NCBI GenBank assembly: GCA_947385775.1
Contig: CANDMI010000025.1
Coordinates: 1-46,408 of the forward strand
Source of the DNA: an uncultured Eubacterium sp.
Lineage (GTDB): Bacteria; Bacillota; Clostridia; Lachnospirales; Lachnospiraceae
DNA length: 46,408 nt
Direction: 5' to 3'
The position numbers were made by a program, and so were the translations under genes. Positions 1 to 9,388 of this stretch are shown piece after piece; the stretch's first letter is position 1, and each line of letters opens with the position of its first letter. Below the pieces are notes generated by a model. It was not told the DNA's origin and made no database searches. It saw only the letters and a list, made by a program, of their open reading frames with translations.

Positions 1-34
1 GCACAAGGGATACAGCGATTTTTTAATCTACTAA

Positions 35-82
35 CTGTCAAAGACAGGATTATAGTATACAAAACTGGAAAAATCATGTCAA
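35..82 (-). promoter_or_regulatory. Strong sigma-A promoter reading left, with palindromic operator
   Basis: On the minus strand TTGACA (77-82) and TATACT (54-59) are separated by exactly 17 bp, an almost perfect vegetative promoter. Immediately downstream lies the palindrome CTGTC-AAA-GACAG (35-47), placed where a repressor would block initiation. The transcript runs out of the left edge, so the regulated gene is not visible. The PadR remnant next door may once have been the cognate repressor, but that is inference. Confidence 0.7.
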
Positions 83-115
83 GGAAATTCATGGGAAATC
101 CCAAAGCCCCTCATC

Positions 116-280
116 TTAGATGAGTATCTTTTTTCTGGGATCGCCCTGCGCGCGGTGCACGACGAAAGCGTCCAGGTCAAATATAGAGCTCCAGACCGTT
201 TCAAAGTCCGGGGCATCGTCGTACTGGCTCATTGATTTTTGTTTCAACATCCCCAACACGATCAGATCAATCGTCGCCAT
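116..280 (-). pseudogene. Truncated PadR-family regulator (54 codons)
   Basis: An ATG at 280 follows a good ribosome site (AAAGGAGGA, about 8 nt upstream). The first 20 or so residues, MATIDLIVLGMLKQKSMSQY, match the start of PadR-family winged-helix repressors. After that the sequence no longer looks like PadR, and the frame stops at residue 54, whereas family members are about 100 to 180 residues with a full winged helix. The rest (DLDAF, VHRAQGDPRKK) was not recognised and may come from a deletion fusion. It is most likely a dead remnant, though a short functional protein cannot be excluded. The frame is too short for usual ORF cut-offs. Confidence 0.5.
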
Positions 281-438
281 TTTCTAAATCCTCCTTTTAT
301 CCTTGTCAATTGCTATCAATTCTAGTATAGGCTTTTGCAAAATACAAGTGTTATATTTTATAGTGCATAGCATAATACTTATGCGTTTCTAAATATTTTT
401 CCATGCAAAAAATTGCTTATAGTGAAACAAGAATAAAA

Positions 439-467
439 TAGACTTTGCGTTTCGGATATGATATAAT
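439..467 (+). promoter_or_regulatory. Extended -10 promoter for the 63-aa gene
   Basis: TATAAT at 462-467 is preceded by TGa (459-461), giving an extended -10. TAGACT (439-444), four of six to consensus, lies 17 bp upstream. The gene start at 511 is about 37 nt downstream of the expected transcription start. Confidence 0.6.
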
Positions 468-510
468 AGGATAGTTTATAAATGTCTTTCTGTAATCAGG
501 AGGTGATTTT

Positions 511-702
511 ATGCCAAGCAATGGGGAAATAATAAAAGATACCGTTGGTCAATTTCAGAAGATACAAGAACATATGAAAAATGCAAAAGAAGAAAATGCA
601 GTTAAAACTTATGAATGTTTGAGAAATGATTATCTGTCATTAAAAGCGATACTTACTTCATTAGGCGTTAATTTAACAGATATTGACAAGATAAAAGAGT
701 AA
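511..702 (+). CDS. Small hypothetical helical protein, 63 aa
   Basis: I do not recognise this protein. It is small, charged, without membrane segments or cysteines, and looks fully helical (residues 5-45 rich in K, E, Q, N). The start is well supported: AGGAGGTGATTTT directly precedes ATG, and an extended -10 promoter lies 44 bp upstream. It is the only plus-strand gene in the first 24 kb and stands alone between a PadR remnant and the convergent end of the polysaccharide operon. Coding status is likely from promoter plus ribosome site. Function is unknown; a small regulator or antitoxin-like protein would fit the size but nothing shows it. Confidence 0.6.
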   Translation: MPSNGEIIKDTVGQFQKIQEHMKNAKEENAVKTYECLRNDYLSLKAILTSLGVNLTDIDKIKE

Positions 703-754
703 GATTACATCAGAAAAATGCAAGATAAATCGGACATATGTTACGTATAACGGC

Positions 755-797
755 AAAAAAATACCCTGGTCGCAGCTAAAAAGCCCTGCCAGGGTAT
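755..797 (-). terminator. Terminator of the polysaccharide operon
   Basis: A perfect 9-bp stem ATACCCTGG (761-769) / CCAGGGTAT (789-797) is followed on the minus strand by seven T (755-761). It lies 65 bp after the manC stop and ends the long minus-strand operon. On the plus strand the hairpin is followed by CGTTTTAAT, so it may also serve the 63-aa gene, weakly. Confidence 0.85.
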
Positions 798-861
798 CGT
801 TTTAATCTGTATTCCATTACCAGCTCTATTGTAAGAACCCTATCCGTTCACAACCGCGCGG

Positions 862-2211
862 CTATTCGCTGTCATAACGGCTTTCAGCCGTCCAGTCCCA
901 TTCCAGCCTTTCTATATCCTCTTCCGTAAGCTCGTTCCCAACCTGAACCTCAATCATGTGAAGGTCCGTTACAGCTTTGATGGCATGTTTCTCCCCGAGC
1001 TGGACGACGACTGTATCCCCGCGGCGGACGCGGATCATTTTATCATCAAGGATCGCTTTCCCCTCCCCTTCGACCACCACCCAGGTTTCACTTCGACAAT
1101 GATGCCGCTGGTAAGGAGTATGCTGCCCTGCCGATATGAAGATGTGCTTTGTCAGTGAATGGTTCCCGCCATCCTCCCCCCGACAATCCAGCACTTCATA
1201 CTCCCCCCACAGCATTTTTTCGGTCATCGGTCGCTGTTCTATGACATAATCTTTCAAATAACTGCTCGCAGGCTTGTCCGCAACGAGTATTCCGTCAGGC
1301 GTTGCCGCGATCGCAAGGTCTTTCACGCCAAGGGCGATCAGCGGGATCTGGAGTTCATTGATCACATGGGTGTTTTCGCATTTTGCAGCCACGGCCTTGC
1401 CCGCAACCTCATCACACATGGCTTCCGTCAGCGTATTCCATGTGCCAAGGTCTTTCCACTCGCCCCCAAAGCGAAGCACCTGTATGTTTTGTTCTTTTTC
1501 CACCACCGCATAGTCAAAAGAAATCTTAGGCAGGCTCCCATAACTATCAAAAAGCTCCGGATAAGAGGATGTTCCAAATACCTCCTTCGCTTTGCCGAGG
1601 ACATAGTCCAATCTATATGCAAATACGCCGGAATTCCACAGCGCCCCCTTGCTAATATAGGACTTAGCTTTCGCTACATCCGGCTTTTCCTTAAACGTCT
1701 GTACCGTCGAAATTTCATGAATCGAATCCGGTATGATATATCCATACTTTTCCGACGGGTATGTCGGCTCTATCCCCATAAGGACAAGGTTGGACAGCCC
1801 TCTTTCCGCCTGTTTCTGGAGCTTTGGAAGCATCTGAAAATATTCCGTCCCCACATATGGGTCAACAGGGCAAACGACGACCGCTTCAGAACCGTCTGTT
1901 CCTAACACATCATGAAGGTATGCCGAGGCAAGGGCAATCGCAGGGAATGTATCCCTCCTGCATGGCTCCGTGGATATGTTCGCTTCCTCCCCTAACTGGG
2001 CTTTTATAGAAGCGATCTGGCTTTCCGACGTAGCGATCGTGATGGATGCGCTGCGATCTATATCTAAGATCATCCGATGCATCCTTTGCACCATCGATTC
2101 ATGCATACCGTCCCTCTTTTTGAATATCTTTAAAAACTGTTTTGACCTTACCCCATTTGACAACGGCCAAAGCCGCTGCCCGGAGCCTCCGGATAATAAT
2201 ATAATGTTCAT
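862..2211 (-). CDS. manC: Mannose-1-phosphate guanylyltransferase / mannose-6-phosphate isomerase
   Basis: Makes GDP-mannose from GTP and mannose-1-phosphate in the cytoplasm. The nucleotidyltransferase signature GGSGQRLWPLS is at residues 8-18 with K24-Q25-F26 after it. The last ~120 residues form a type-II phosphomannose isomerase cupin (MLWGEYEVLDC, TPYQRHHCRSETWVVVEGEG). Length 449 is usual for the bifunctional form. A GAGAGGTAG ribosome site precedes ATG, 6 bp after fcl. It is the last gene of the operon and feeds gmd and fcl. No phosphomannomutase is present, so that step must be encoded elsewhere. Confidence 0.93.
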   Translation of the reverse strand: MNIILLSGGSGQRLWPLSNGVRSKQFLKIFKKRDGMHESMVQRMHRMILDIDRSASITIATSESQIASIKAQLGEEANISTEPCRRDTFPAIALASAYLHDVLGTDGSEAVVVCPVDPYVGTEYFQMLPKLQKQAERGLSNLVLMGIEPTYPSEKYGYIIPDSIHEISTVQTFKEKPDVAKAKSYISKGALWNSGVFAYRLDYVLGKAKEVFGTSSYPELFDSYGSLPKISFDYAVVEKEQNIQVLRFGGEWKDLGTWNTLTEAMCDEVAGKAVAAKCENTHVINELQIPLIALGVKDLAIAATPDGILVADKPASSYLKDYVIEQRPMTEKMLWGEYEVLDCRGEDGGNHSLTKHIFISAGQHTPYQRHHCRSETWVVVEGEGKAILDDKMIRVRRGDTVVVQLGEKHAIKAVTDLHMIEVQVGNELTEEDIERLEWDWTAESRYDSE

Positions 2212-2217
2212 TGCAAA

Positions 2218-3159
2218 CTACCTCTCAGCCCTTACCGGGTTATTCAAGAAGTCTTCATAGCTCAACCTTATCCCATCCTCTAATTCCGTTTTATAGGCCC
2301 ATCCTAATCGCGCCGCCTTGCCCACATCCAAAAGCTTCCTCGGCGTTCCATTCGGCTTTGACGTATCCCATTCAATTCTGCCTTTATATCCCACTATTTT
2401 AGCAACCAGTTCCGTAAGGGACTTGACGCTTATCTCTTTGCCCGTCCCTGCATTAATCGTTTCATTTCCACTGTAATGGTTCATAAGGAACACGCATAGG
2501 TTTGCGAGATCATCCACATACAAAAACTCCCTTAACGGGCTGCCGTCGCCCCAACAGGCAACCGCAGGGCTGCCCGCTTCCTTCGCTTCATGGAATCGGC
2601 GTATCAGGGCCGGCAATACATGGCTGTGTTCGAGATGGTAGTTGTCATTTGGCCCATAAAGGTTTGTAGGCATGACAGAAATAAAATCCGTGCCGTACTG
2701 CCGATTCAGATACTCACAATATTTCAACCCGCTAATCTTCGCAAGCGCATAGCCTTCGTTCGTCGGTTCCAAGGCGCCATTAAGCAGGCAGGATTCCGTC
2801 ATTGGCTGTGGCGCCAATTTCGGATAAATGCAGCTGCTTCCTAAAAACTCCAGTTTCTTCACGCCGCTTATCCATGCCGCATGGATGACATTCATTTCCA
2901 TCATCATATTTTCATACATAAAATCCGCGGCGGCTTTAGAATTCGCCATAATGCCGCCGACCTTGCCCGCTGGATGGAAAACATACTTTGGACGCTCTGA
3001 TTCAAAAAACTTCTCAACATCAGCCTGTCTGGTTAAGTCCAGCTGCGCATGCGTTCGCAAGACGAGGTTCCCATAGCCTTGCCTTTTAAGCTCCCTTACA
3101 ATAGCGGAGCCGACCATTCCACAATGGCCGGCTACATATATCTTCGCGTTTTTATCCAT
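2218..3159 (-). CDS. fcl: GDP-L-fucose synthase
   Basis: Converts GDP-4-keto-6-deoxymannose to GDP-L-fucose by 3,5-epimerisation and NADPH-dependent reduction. The N-terminal Rossmann motif GHCGMVGSA follows the start closely; the family usually has GHRGMVGSA, so R is replaced by C. The SDR catalytic elements are SSCIYP and YALAK. I place the start at the internal ATG at 3159 (313 aa, normal length) because TTGGAGGG lies upstream of it. The longer frame adds 29 residues with no similarity to the family. It lies between gmd and manC, the classical GDP-fucose module. Confidence 0.93.
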   Translation of the reverse strand: MDKNAKIYVAGHCGMVGSAIVRELKRQGYGNLVLRTHAQLDLTRQADVEKFFESERPKYVFHPAGKVGGIMANSKAAADFMYENMMMEMNVIHAAWISGVKKLEFLGSSCIYPKLAPQPMTESCLLNGALEPTNEGYALAKISGLKYCEYLNRQYGTDFISVMPTNLYGPNDNYHLEHSHVLPALIRRFHEAKEAGSPAVACWGDGSPLREFLYVDDLANLCVFLMNHYSGNETINAGTGKEISVKSLTELVAKIVGYKGRIEWDTSKPNGTPRKLLDVGKAARLGWAYKTELEDGIRLSYEDFLNNPVRAER

Positions 3160-3263
3160 AGGCGTTATGCCCTCCAATATCGAAATACTGTAAATAAATA
3201 ACTTATATTGCCTGGCTCTTTCGAAAAAACAGCGCAACTGTATCAAGCTTTATTTACATTTCC

Positions 3264-4346
3264 TTACTTCACCACGCCTTTTTCCAAAAACTCAGCGAGG
3301 TTTATATGTTCTACAGCGCTTTCCTGCGCAACCTTTTTCATGTCGTGCCCAACCATAATTCTTACCAGTTCCTCAAAGGATGTCTTTTGGGGATTCCATC
3401 CAAGCTCCTTCTTTGCCTTGCTCGGATCCCCCAAAAGATTGACCACGTCGGTAGGCCTGTAAAAATCAGGAGACACCTCAACCAACGCCTTTCCTGTCGC
3501 CTGATCGATTCCGACTTCATCAAGCCCTTCTCCCTGCCATTTAAGTTCGATGCCCGCATAATGAAACGCCAAAGAAGCAAATTCCCGGACAGAATGCTGG
3601 ATGCCTGTGGCTATGACAAAATCCTCTGGCTTATCATGCTGTAAAATCAGCCACATGCACTCCACATAGTCTTTTGCGTAGCCCCAGTCACGAAGCGAAT
3701 CTAAGTTGCCAAGATACAATTTCTCCTGCTTTCCCTGTGCAATGCGCGCAGCCGCCAACGTGATCTTCCTGGTAACGAATGTCTCCCCCCGCCTCTCCGA
3801 CTCATGGTTGAAAAGGATGCCGGAGCAGCAGAACATGCCATAGGCTTCCCTATATTCTTTCGTGATCCAATAGCCATACTGCTTGGCTACCGCATAAGGG
3901 GAATATGGATGAAACGGCGTGGTTTCCGATTGCGGCGTCTCTTCCACCTTCCCATACAGCTCGCTTGTGCTCGCCTGATAAATGCGGCAAGCGTCAGCAA
4001 GACCTGTAACCCTCACCGCTTCAAGGACGCGCAGCACCCCCGTCGCATCAATATCAGCCGTAAACTCAGGCGAATCAAAACTCACCTGCACATGACTCTG
4101 CGCTGCCAGGTTATAGATTTCATCCGGCCTCACGGCGCCAATGGCCTTTACAAGCGAGGATGTATCGGAAATGTCTCCATAGTGGAGATGGAACCGCGGA
4201 TGTCCTTCAAGATGCGCGATCCTCTCCCGGTAATCCACGCTGGATCTTCGGATCAGTCCATGGACTTCATATCCTTTTTCAATCAGAAAATCTGAAAGGT
4301 ACGACCCATCCTGGCCTGTCACTCCTGTAATTAATGCCTTTTTCAT
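3264..4346 (-). CDS. gmd: GDP-mannose 4,6-dehydratase
   Basis: Catalyses the first step from GDP-mannose to GDP-L-fucose (GDP-4-keto-6-deoxy-D-mannose). The start shows the typical Rossmann motif [12 protein letters not shown] (residues 6-17). The active-site region has [11 protein letters not shown] and [10 protein letters not shown], and [17 protein letters not shown] is highly characteristic of Gmd. Length 360 is normal. AGGAGGAAAG precedes ATG. fcl and manC follow. The base composition is visibly richer in GC than the variable genes upstream, as expected for a conserved flank module. Confidence 0.95.
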   Translation of the reverse strand: MKKALITGVTGQDGSYLSDFLIEKGYEVHGLIRRSSVDYRERIAHLEGHPRFHLHYGDISDTSSLVKAIGAVRPDEIYNLAAQSHVQVSFDSPEFTADIDATGVLRVLEAVRVTGLADACRIYQASTSELYGKVEETPQSETTPFHPYSPYAVAKQYGYWITKEYREAYGMFCCSGILFNHESERRGETFVTRKITLAAARIAQGKQEKLYLGNLDSLRDWGYAKDYVECMWLILQHDKPEDFVIATGIQHSVREFASLAFHYAGIELKWQGEGLDEVGIDQATGKALVEVSPDFYRPTDVVNLLGDPSKAKKELGWNPQKTSFEELVRIMVGHDMKKVAQESAVEHINLAEFLEKGVVK

Positions 4347-4446
4347 TGTTTTACTTTCCTCCTGTAAAACAGCTTGTACATATTCCTACATGACCAATAA
4401 ATCTATTTCGCAAAAAACGCGTACCACACACTTTGCATTGCCTGTC

Positions 4447-5169
4447 CTATATCCCCAGGCAATTTGCGGTACGATAGAATACGCTCGTTTTCCATCGATA
4501 CAAATTACATGGCCCAAAATCAAAAAATTCTAATTCCCGAAACCCGCTATTTTTAAGCGTTTTAAATGAATCTCGATATATCTCCCGCTCCGAGTTATCA
4601 AAAATTATCACTCCATCTTCCTTTAAAGCCTTAAGACTATTTATAGTGCATTTATTTCTCACAATCCCATCAATTACAATAATATCAAAATATTTTTCAT
4701 AATCTAAGATTTTATCCGCGTATCCGTTATCCTCTTTCAAATTTTCGTCAAATACTTCGTGTGAATGAGACAATCCCTTTGAATCCTTAACTTCACAAAG
4801 AAACAACTCTATATTCTTTCTTTTTCTAAGATTTTTCTTAGTTTCACGAAACCAGCTTCTATCATGATCAACGGATTTCACCTCTCTAACATGCCTGGAC
4901 CACCAATCCGTAGAGCCTCCCATGCCAAATTCAAAAACTAAAAACTCTGGTTTTATCCGTTTTTCCAAAAAATCGATCGACTGATAACAAAACCACGGAA
5001 GGCCATTCCCATGGGCATTTACAGATTTCTGAGAATCAATAGAATCAAACCATCCACGTTCTTTATAGTATTTCCGTGACGCACGCGTCAAATAAGCTAT
5101 TTCCTTCGACACCCCCCCATTTTTAATAAACATGTTAAATACAAAATTGCTTACCTTATTCTTTATCAT
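4447..5169 (-). CDS. Putative class I SAM-dependent methyltransferase
   Basis: Probably methylates a sugar of the repeat unit. EFGMGGSTDWWS has the form of the SAM-binding glycine loop, followed by an acidic residue (SVDHDRSW), then DIIVIDG and GVIIFDNSER as later Rossmann strands. The frame can open at a GTG (5184), but GTGAGG there is better read as the ribosome site of the ATG at 5169, giving 240 aa, 14 bp after the flippase stop. A 7-G run (5112-5118) encodes Gly-Gly-Val near the N-terminus. Family assignment is by fold motif only; the substrate is unknown. Confidence 0.65.
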   Translation of the reverse strand: MIKNKVSNFVFNMFIKNGGVSKEIAYLTRASRKYYKERGWFDSIDSQKSVNAHGNGLPWFCYQSIDFLEKRIKPEFLVFEFGMGGSTDWWSRHVREVKSVDHDRSWFRETKKNLRKRKNIELFLCEVKDSKGLSHSHEVFDENLKEDNGYADKILDYEKYFDIIVIDGIVRNKCTINSLKALKEDGVIIFDNSEREIYRDSFKTLKNSGFRELEFFDFGPCNLYRWKTSVFYRTANCLGI

Positions 5170-5183
5170 TTCATAAATCCTCA

Positions 5184-6707
5184 CTATATTTTTATTCTTT
5201 GTTTTGCCCAGACGATTGCTTCTTTATATTCATTTGTTCTATGCAGCGCCAGCCAATATAACATCGGTGAACCTACCGTACACAATACAAATCTTATTAA
5301 TAACGTCAAATAGAGGCTCTGCACACTAATGTTGTTAACAATCAAAAACAACACCCCGCAAACGCCTACTGTTATTATTACATTCTGTCCGACAACTTTT
5401 ATATATTGAATAATTCCATTTTTAAAATAATATTTCCTTATTATGTATAAGCTTCCCGGTATACTGATAATCCAAAGTGATATTATCGTTCCAAAGACTA
5501 TTCCAATCATTCCAAAATATTTTCCTAACCAATAATTCAATATCATATTTGCAAGCATTTCTCCAATTGACACAAATTTATGTTCCCACCACAATCCAAG
5601 CGCACTTAAATATACTGACTCTATTGAAACACACAACCTAGTGTAAAAATATACAACATATGACATCATGATCAGATCAGAAACTACCATTTCCTTTCCC
5701 ATCCACAACTGCATAAATGGCTGATATAAACAAACCAAATAAACTGACGCCCATCCAAATAGCTTGGAAAAGATGTAGTCCATTTGAATCATATCACGAT
5801 AATTTTTTTCAACTGAATCCATTACAACACTATTTCCAACACCAGACGATATCGATGATAAAATAATTAAAAAATATGCCATTACCCCTGCTAAAATACT
5901 ATAATAATTATTATATATCGCAGTAAAGGTCAAGCCCATAAAATTTGTAACAAATATACTATCGAAAGATGAGCGGGAAACATCCGTTAACTTGCCGATT
6001 ACCAGTCCATACATTCGCTTTTTTAAAATAGAAAGCGTATTACGCGATATGCTGCCCTTACATCTAATTTCAGGAAACATCTTTTTTACAATTAAAGAAA
6101 AAAATATATTTTTTAACGCTGTAAATACAAGGCTTACACTGAAATAAAAGTAATAGTTCTCGATAAATATCAATATGGCTACCTGTGTCGCAGACTGAAG
6201 AAGGTATGTTACCGTCTCCACCTTACTAATCACATCTATCCTCTGATATGCAGTCAAAACCGTAGATTTATACGCAAATAACAGATACGATTCTACCGTG
6301 TCAACCAAATATAAGAAAAAAAGAAAATGGACATTGATCCCTTGCGGAGCTTCACCTTTCATAAGCAAATGAAGCGCCGGGAGGCATAAGATCCCAAAGA
6401 TAAATATTGCTCCACCAATGATTCTGTATACTTTCTTATAGAAATTTAATATAGCGCATATACCATCTATATCATTTTTCGCAATTGGCTCATACATGCA
6501 CCATACAATTGCTGTCCCTATCCCCATCTCTGCCAGATTCAAAATCTGTAAAATAGATGTAAACAACCCACTTAGCCCAAGATATCCGCTGCCAAACTTC
6601 CTTATCAGGATAGCCTTTATTAGAAAGGGAATGAAAGAAACGACAACTTTATTAATATATCCAAAAAAAATATTTCTCTTTGTATTATAACTCCGCGCTA
6701 GTTGCAT
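5184..6707 (-). CDS. wzx: Wzx-type oligosaccharide flippase
   Basis: Polytopic membrane protein of 507 aa with about 12 to 14 predicted hydrophobic segments. Its pattern is that of the MOP superfamily polysaccharide exporters: N-terminal GYINKVVVSFIPFLIKAIL and GYLGLSGLFTSILQILNLAE. It should flip the lipid-linked repeat unit across the membrane before Wzy polymerises it. The start overlaps or abuts the FkbM gene stop (TAA then ATG). It is strongly AT-rich like its neighbours. A wzx/wzy pair in the same operon supports a Wzy-dependent capsule or exopolysaccharide. Confidence 0.85.
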   Translation of the reverse strand: MQLARSYNTKRNIFFGYINKVVVSFIPFLIKAILIRKFGSGYLGLSGLFTSILQILNLAEMGIGTAIVWCMYEPIAKNDIDGICAILNFYKKVYRIIGGAIFIFGILCLPALHLLMKGEAPQGINVHFLFFLYLVDTVESYLLFAYKSTVLTAYQRIDVISKVETVTYLLQSATQVAILIFIENYYFYFSVSLVFTALKNIFFSLIVKKMFPEIRCKGSISRNTLSILKKRMYGLVIGKLTDVSRSSFDSIFVTNFMGLTFTAIYNNYYSILAGVMAYFLIILSSISSGVGNSVVMDSVEKNYRDMIQMDYIFSKLFGWASVYLVCLYQPFMQLWMGKEMVVSDLIMMSYVVYFYTRLCVSIESVYLSALGLWWEHKFVSIGEMLANMILNYWLGKYFGMIGIVFGTIISLWIISIPGSLYIIRKYYFKNGIIQYIKVVGQNVIITVGVCGVLFLIVNNISVQSLYLTLLIRFVLCTVGSPMLYWLALHRTNEYKEAIVWAKQRIKI

Positions 6708-6708
6708 T

Positions 6709-7458
6709 TTACTTTTTTATTCCTCGATACTCCAAGAAAACAGCATTCTTATTTTTAGCGACCGACTCATATCCCTTTTCTCGTAAAAACGCAATTACAG
6801 GATCGTCATTCACTTCATTTAACGGTGAATACACTTTTTGTAAGGCCTCAATAATGATCCAGTCTGGAATATATTTCTCCCAATTATTTGACTTAAGGAC
6901 ATCCAACTCACGCGTTTCCACATCAATAGTCATTACATCAATATGCCCCACCTCTCCAACATATCTATCAAAAATAGTTTCTAACCTAACTACTTTAATA
7001 TTCCTTATATTTAATAATTTTGTCCAGCCGTTTTTTATGCATTCCCGGGCGTGCTCTTTACTTGTTGTATTATATGCTGGCTCATTAAACGAGTAATATT
7101 TTACCACTCCTGGATTAGAAGATACTCCAACTTCAAGATTTGTATCATCAGGACGATATATATCAAAAAGTTTTTTGGTTCCTTGCAAGGGATCTATATT
7201 AATCCCATGCCAGCCAGATGTGTATAATAAATATGTATTTGAAAACCTTATCGGATGATGCGCTCCGATATCAACATATAAGCCTTCTGTCTTTTTCCCT
7301 TGAATTAACTGTAAAAATATTAAATCCTCACAATTTTGCGAATAACTGATAGATTCAACTGAATATAGATATTTCATCGCTCTTAAAATCTTCGGCAACC
7401 GCTTCCTGGCCATATTATGTTTTAAAATCCACTGATTTGCTGCGCGTCGCAATTTCAT
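6709..7458 (-). CDS. FkbM-family methyltransferase
   Basis: A 249-aa FkbM-family SAM methyltransferase, the kind found in polysaccharide and natural-product clusters for O-methylation. Signatures seen in order are SQNCEDLIFLQLI, YVDIGAHHP (SAM glycine loop), GINIDP, and HIDVMTIDVETRELDVLKS, the last being the family hallmark (usually DVEGxExxVL). It closes against wzx with a 1-bp gap, so the two are probably translationally coupled. The acceptor sugar cannot be told from sequence. Confidence 0.85.
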   Translation of the reverse strand: MKLRRAANQWILKHNMARKRLPKILRAMKYLYSVESISYSQNCEDLIFLQLIQGKKTEGLYVDIGAHHPIRFSNTYLLYTSGWHGINIDPLQGTKKLFDIYRPDDTNLEVGVSSNPGVVKYYSFNEPAYNTTSKEHARECIKNGWTKLLNIRNIKVVRLETIFDRYVGEVGHIDVMTIDVETRELDVLKSNNWEKYIPDWIIIEALQKVYSPLNEVNDDPVIAFLREKGYESVAKNKNAVFLEYRGIKK

Positions 7459-7518
7459 TACGTTTTTCTCCTGTTATATGATTCAAGCCTGGCTTGGCTT
7501 CCTATCATCTTATTATTT

Positions 7519-9387
7519 TTATCTGATAGCTCTCTTATAAAAATATCGCTCCCATAAATAAGGCATAAGTTTTGTCCAAGCTATTTCTGCATCAGAATAA
7601 GTCGCCTTAGAATCATCAACAACTTTTTCTATCTGCTTAGAAACGCTTTTGTGATCGATCAGCATACAAGTGGCAAATTCTTGGGAATGTATTTCATCCA
7701 ACACCCATTCACGCCATGGCCCCTTTAGCCACTCAACGATTGGCGTGTTAAATCCTATCTTCGTTTTTCTCTCCGTTACTTCTCTTGGCATTATATCCCT
7801 TAGAGAATCTCTGATAATCGACTTCGTAAATCCATTACGCAGCTTAGATTCCCAATTAATCGAAAATGCAAATCGGACGATTCTATAATCCAAAAAAGGC
7901 ATCCTGATTTCTACACCATTCATCATGCTATATAGATCATAGTTTCTTAGTAGCGTTGGGAGCACGCTAAAGTGTGCTGAAATATACAATTTTCTATTAA
8001 AATGCGAAAGCCTCTTAAATACTTTTGCATTCTCATATTTTGTATTATCCTCACTATACCCTTTAATCTTTCTATAACAATAATGCATTAAAAACCTAGC
8101 ATATGCATTATAGCCCATTCTATTTTTTAATGACAGACTACTGTCATCATCTGGATACATATTATTATAGGATTCAAAAATGCTCATTTGATTTTTGGTG
8201 AATGGCGCTGCATCCAACAAAGCATACGTTATATCAAACGGATACCCGCCAAATAGCTCATCCGCGCCATGGCCATCAACTGTAACATAAACCCCTTTTT
8301 CCCTCATCGCGCCATATGTCTGGACCATTGGCACCGGACTCGTATAATAAACATTCTCAAATCCATATAACAGATCCGGCAACTGCTCTAATCCCTTAAT
8401 AGGATCGATATAGGTTGTCGATTCTGTTATATTTAAATATGAAGTCACTGCATGAGCATAAAAAGTCTCATCCAATGTTGTATTAGGAAATGCCGCTACA
8501 AACGCATTTTGAAAATCTCTTTTTAAATATTTATCTGGCATTCCATCAGCGATATATGACATCGCACATATTGTTGCGGAAGAATCCAAACCGCCACTCA
8601 AAGCTGTCCCAATCGTTACGTCACTACGCATCCGAAGCCTGCAAGCGTCAAGAAACAACTCTCGAAATATTTCGCATTGTTCCTCATAATGGTCTGGTAT
8701 TTCCATAAGGCAATCCAGAGTATTCCACCATCTGGTTTTTTTAACACCCCCCCAACTGTCTATTTTTAAATAATATCCAGGCTGGACCTTTTCAATCTCA
8801 TTTATAAGAGAATGCGACGTATATTCATATAGCATTATCCTCTCTGTATCTGACAGATCACTTTCTCTTACTCTTGTAGTTTCCATAAGCGGGATAAGCG
8901 CCTTCATTTCGCTTCCAAAAATATATCCTTCTCCTTTTTTTGCATAATATAATGGCTTTACGCCAAAACGATCCCTCGATAAAACTAAACTTTTGTCAGC
9001 TATGCTATAGATCGCCATTGCCCACATACCATTAAACATAGCAAAGCATTCTGTTCCCCATTCTGCATAAGCATAAAGAGCCACTTCTGTATCAGACCTA
9101 CTTTTAAATTGATACCCCCTTGATTTTAATTTGTCTCGTAATTCTACAAAATTATATATTTCCCCATTGAATGTAATACAAAATTTCCTATCCGATGATA
9201 ACATCGGTTGGCAGCCTGCATCTGATAGATCCAGAATCGCCAATCTCCTATGACCAAGGATACACAAATGATCGTCTGATTGCCAGACACCTTCCCCATC
9301 AGGCCCACGATGTGAAAGCCTACCGAGCGCTCCTAAAAATTTCTCCTTTTGAACCCGCGTCTTAAATCCACCCAAAATACCACACAT
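7519..9387 (-). CDS. asnB: Asparagine synthase (glutamine-hydrolysing)-like amidotransferase
   Basis: Two-domain amidotransferase of 622 aa. Cys2 (after Met1, MCGILGGF) is the class II glutaminase nucleophile, followed by RLSHRGPDGEG and FNGEIYN. The C-terminal synthetase domain has the ATP-pyrophosphatase loop SGGLDSSA. I chose the ATG at 9387, preceded by GGGAGG with 7-nt spacing, because Cys must be residue 2; the longer frame adds 10 residues. Lying inside a polysaccharide operon, it is likelier to amidate a uronic-acid sugar, as WbpS-like proteins are thought to do, than to make free asparagine. That role is inference. Confidence 0.88.
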   Translation of the reverse strand: MCGILGGFKTRVQKEKFLGALGRLSHRGPDGEGVWQSDDHLCILGHRRLAILDLSDAGCQPMLSSDRKFCITFNGEIYNFVELRDKLKSRGYQFKSRSDTEVALYAYAEWGTECFAMFNGMWAMAIYSIADKSLVLSRDRFGVKPLYYAKKGEGYIFGSEMKALIPLMETTRVRESDLSDTERIMLYEYTSHSLINEIEKVQPGYYLKIDSWGGVKKTRWWNTLDCLMEIPDHYEEQCEIFRELFLDACRLRMRSDVTIGTALSGGLDSSATICAMSYIADGMPDKYLKRDFQNAFVAAFPNTTLDETFYAHAVTSYLNITESTTYIDPIKGLEQLPDLLYGFENVYYTSPVPMVQTYGAMREKGVYVTVDGHGADELFGGYPFDITYALLDAAPFTKNQMSIFESYNNMYPDDDSSLSLKNRMGYNAYARFLMHYCYRKIKGYSEDNTKYENAKVFKRLSHFNRKLYISAHFSVLPTLLRNYDLYSMMNGVEIRMPFLDYRIVRFAFSINWESKLRNGFTKSIIRDSLRDIMPREVTERKTKIGFNTPIVEWLKGPWREWVLDEIHSQEFATCMLIDHKSVSKQIEKVVDDSKATYSDAEIAWTKLMPYLWERYFYKRAIR

Positions 9388-9388
9388 T

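Noticed and set aside
4347-4446. Gene fragment before gmd (frame ending in GQAMQSVWYAFFAK)
   Set aside because: The frame overlaps the methyltransferase end and matches nothing I recognise; it could be chance.
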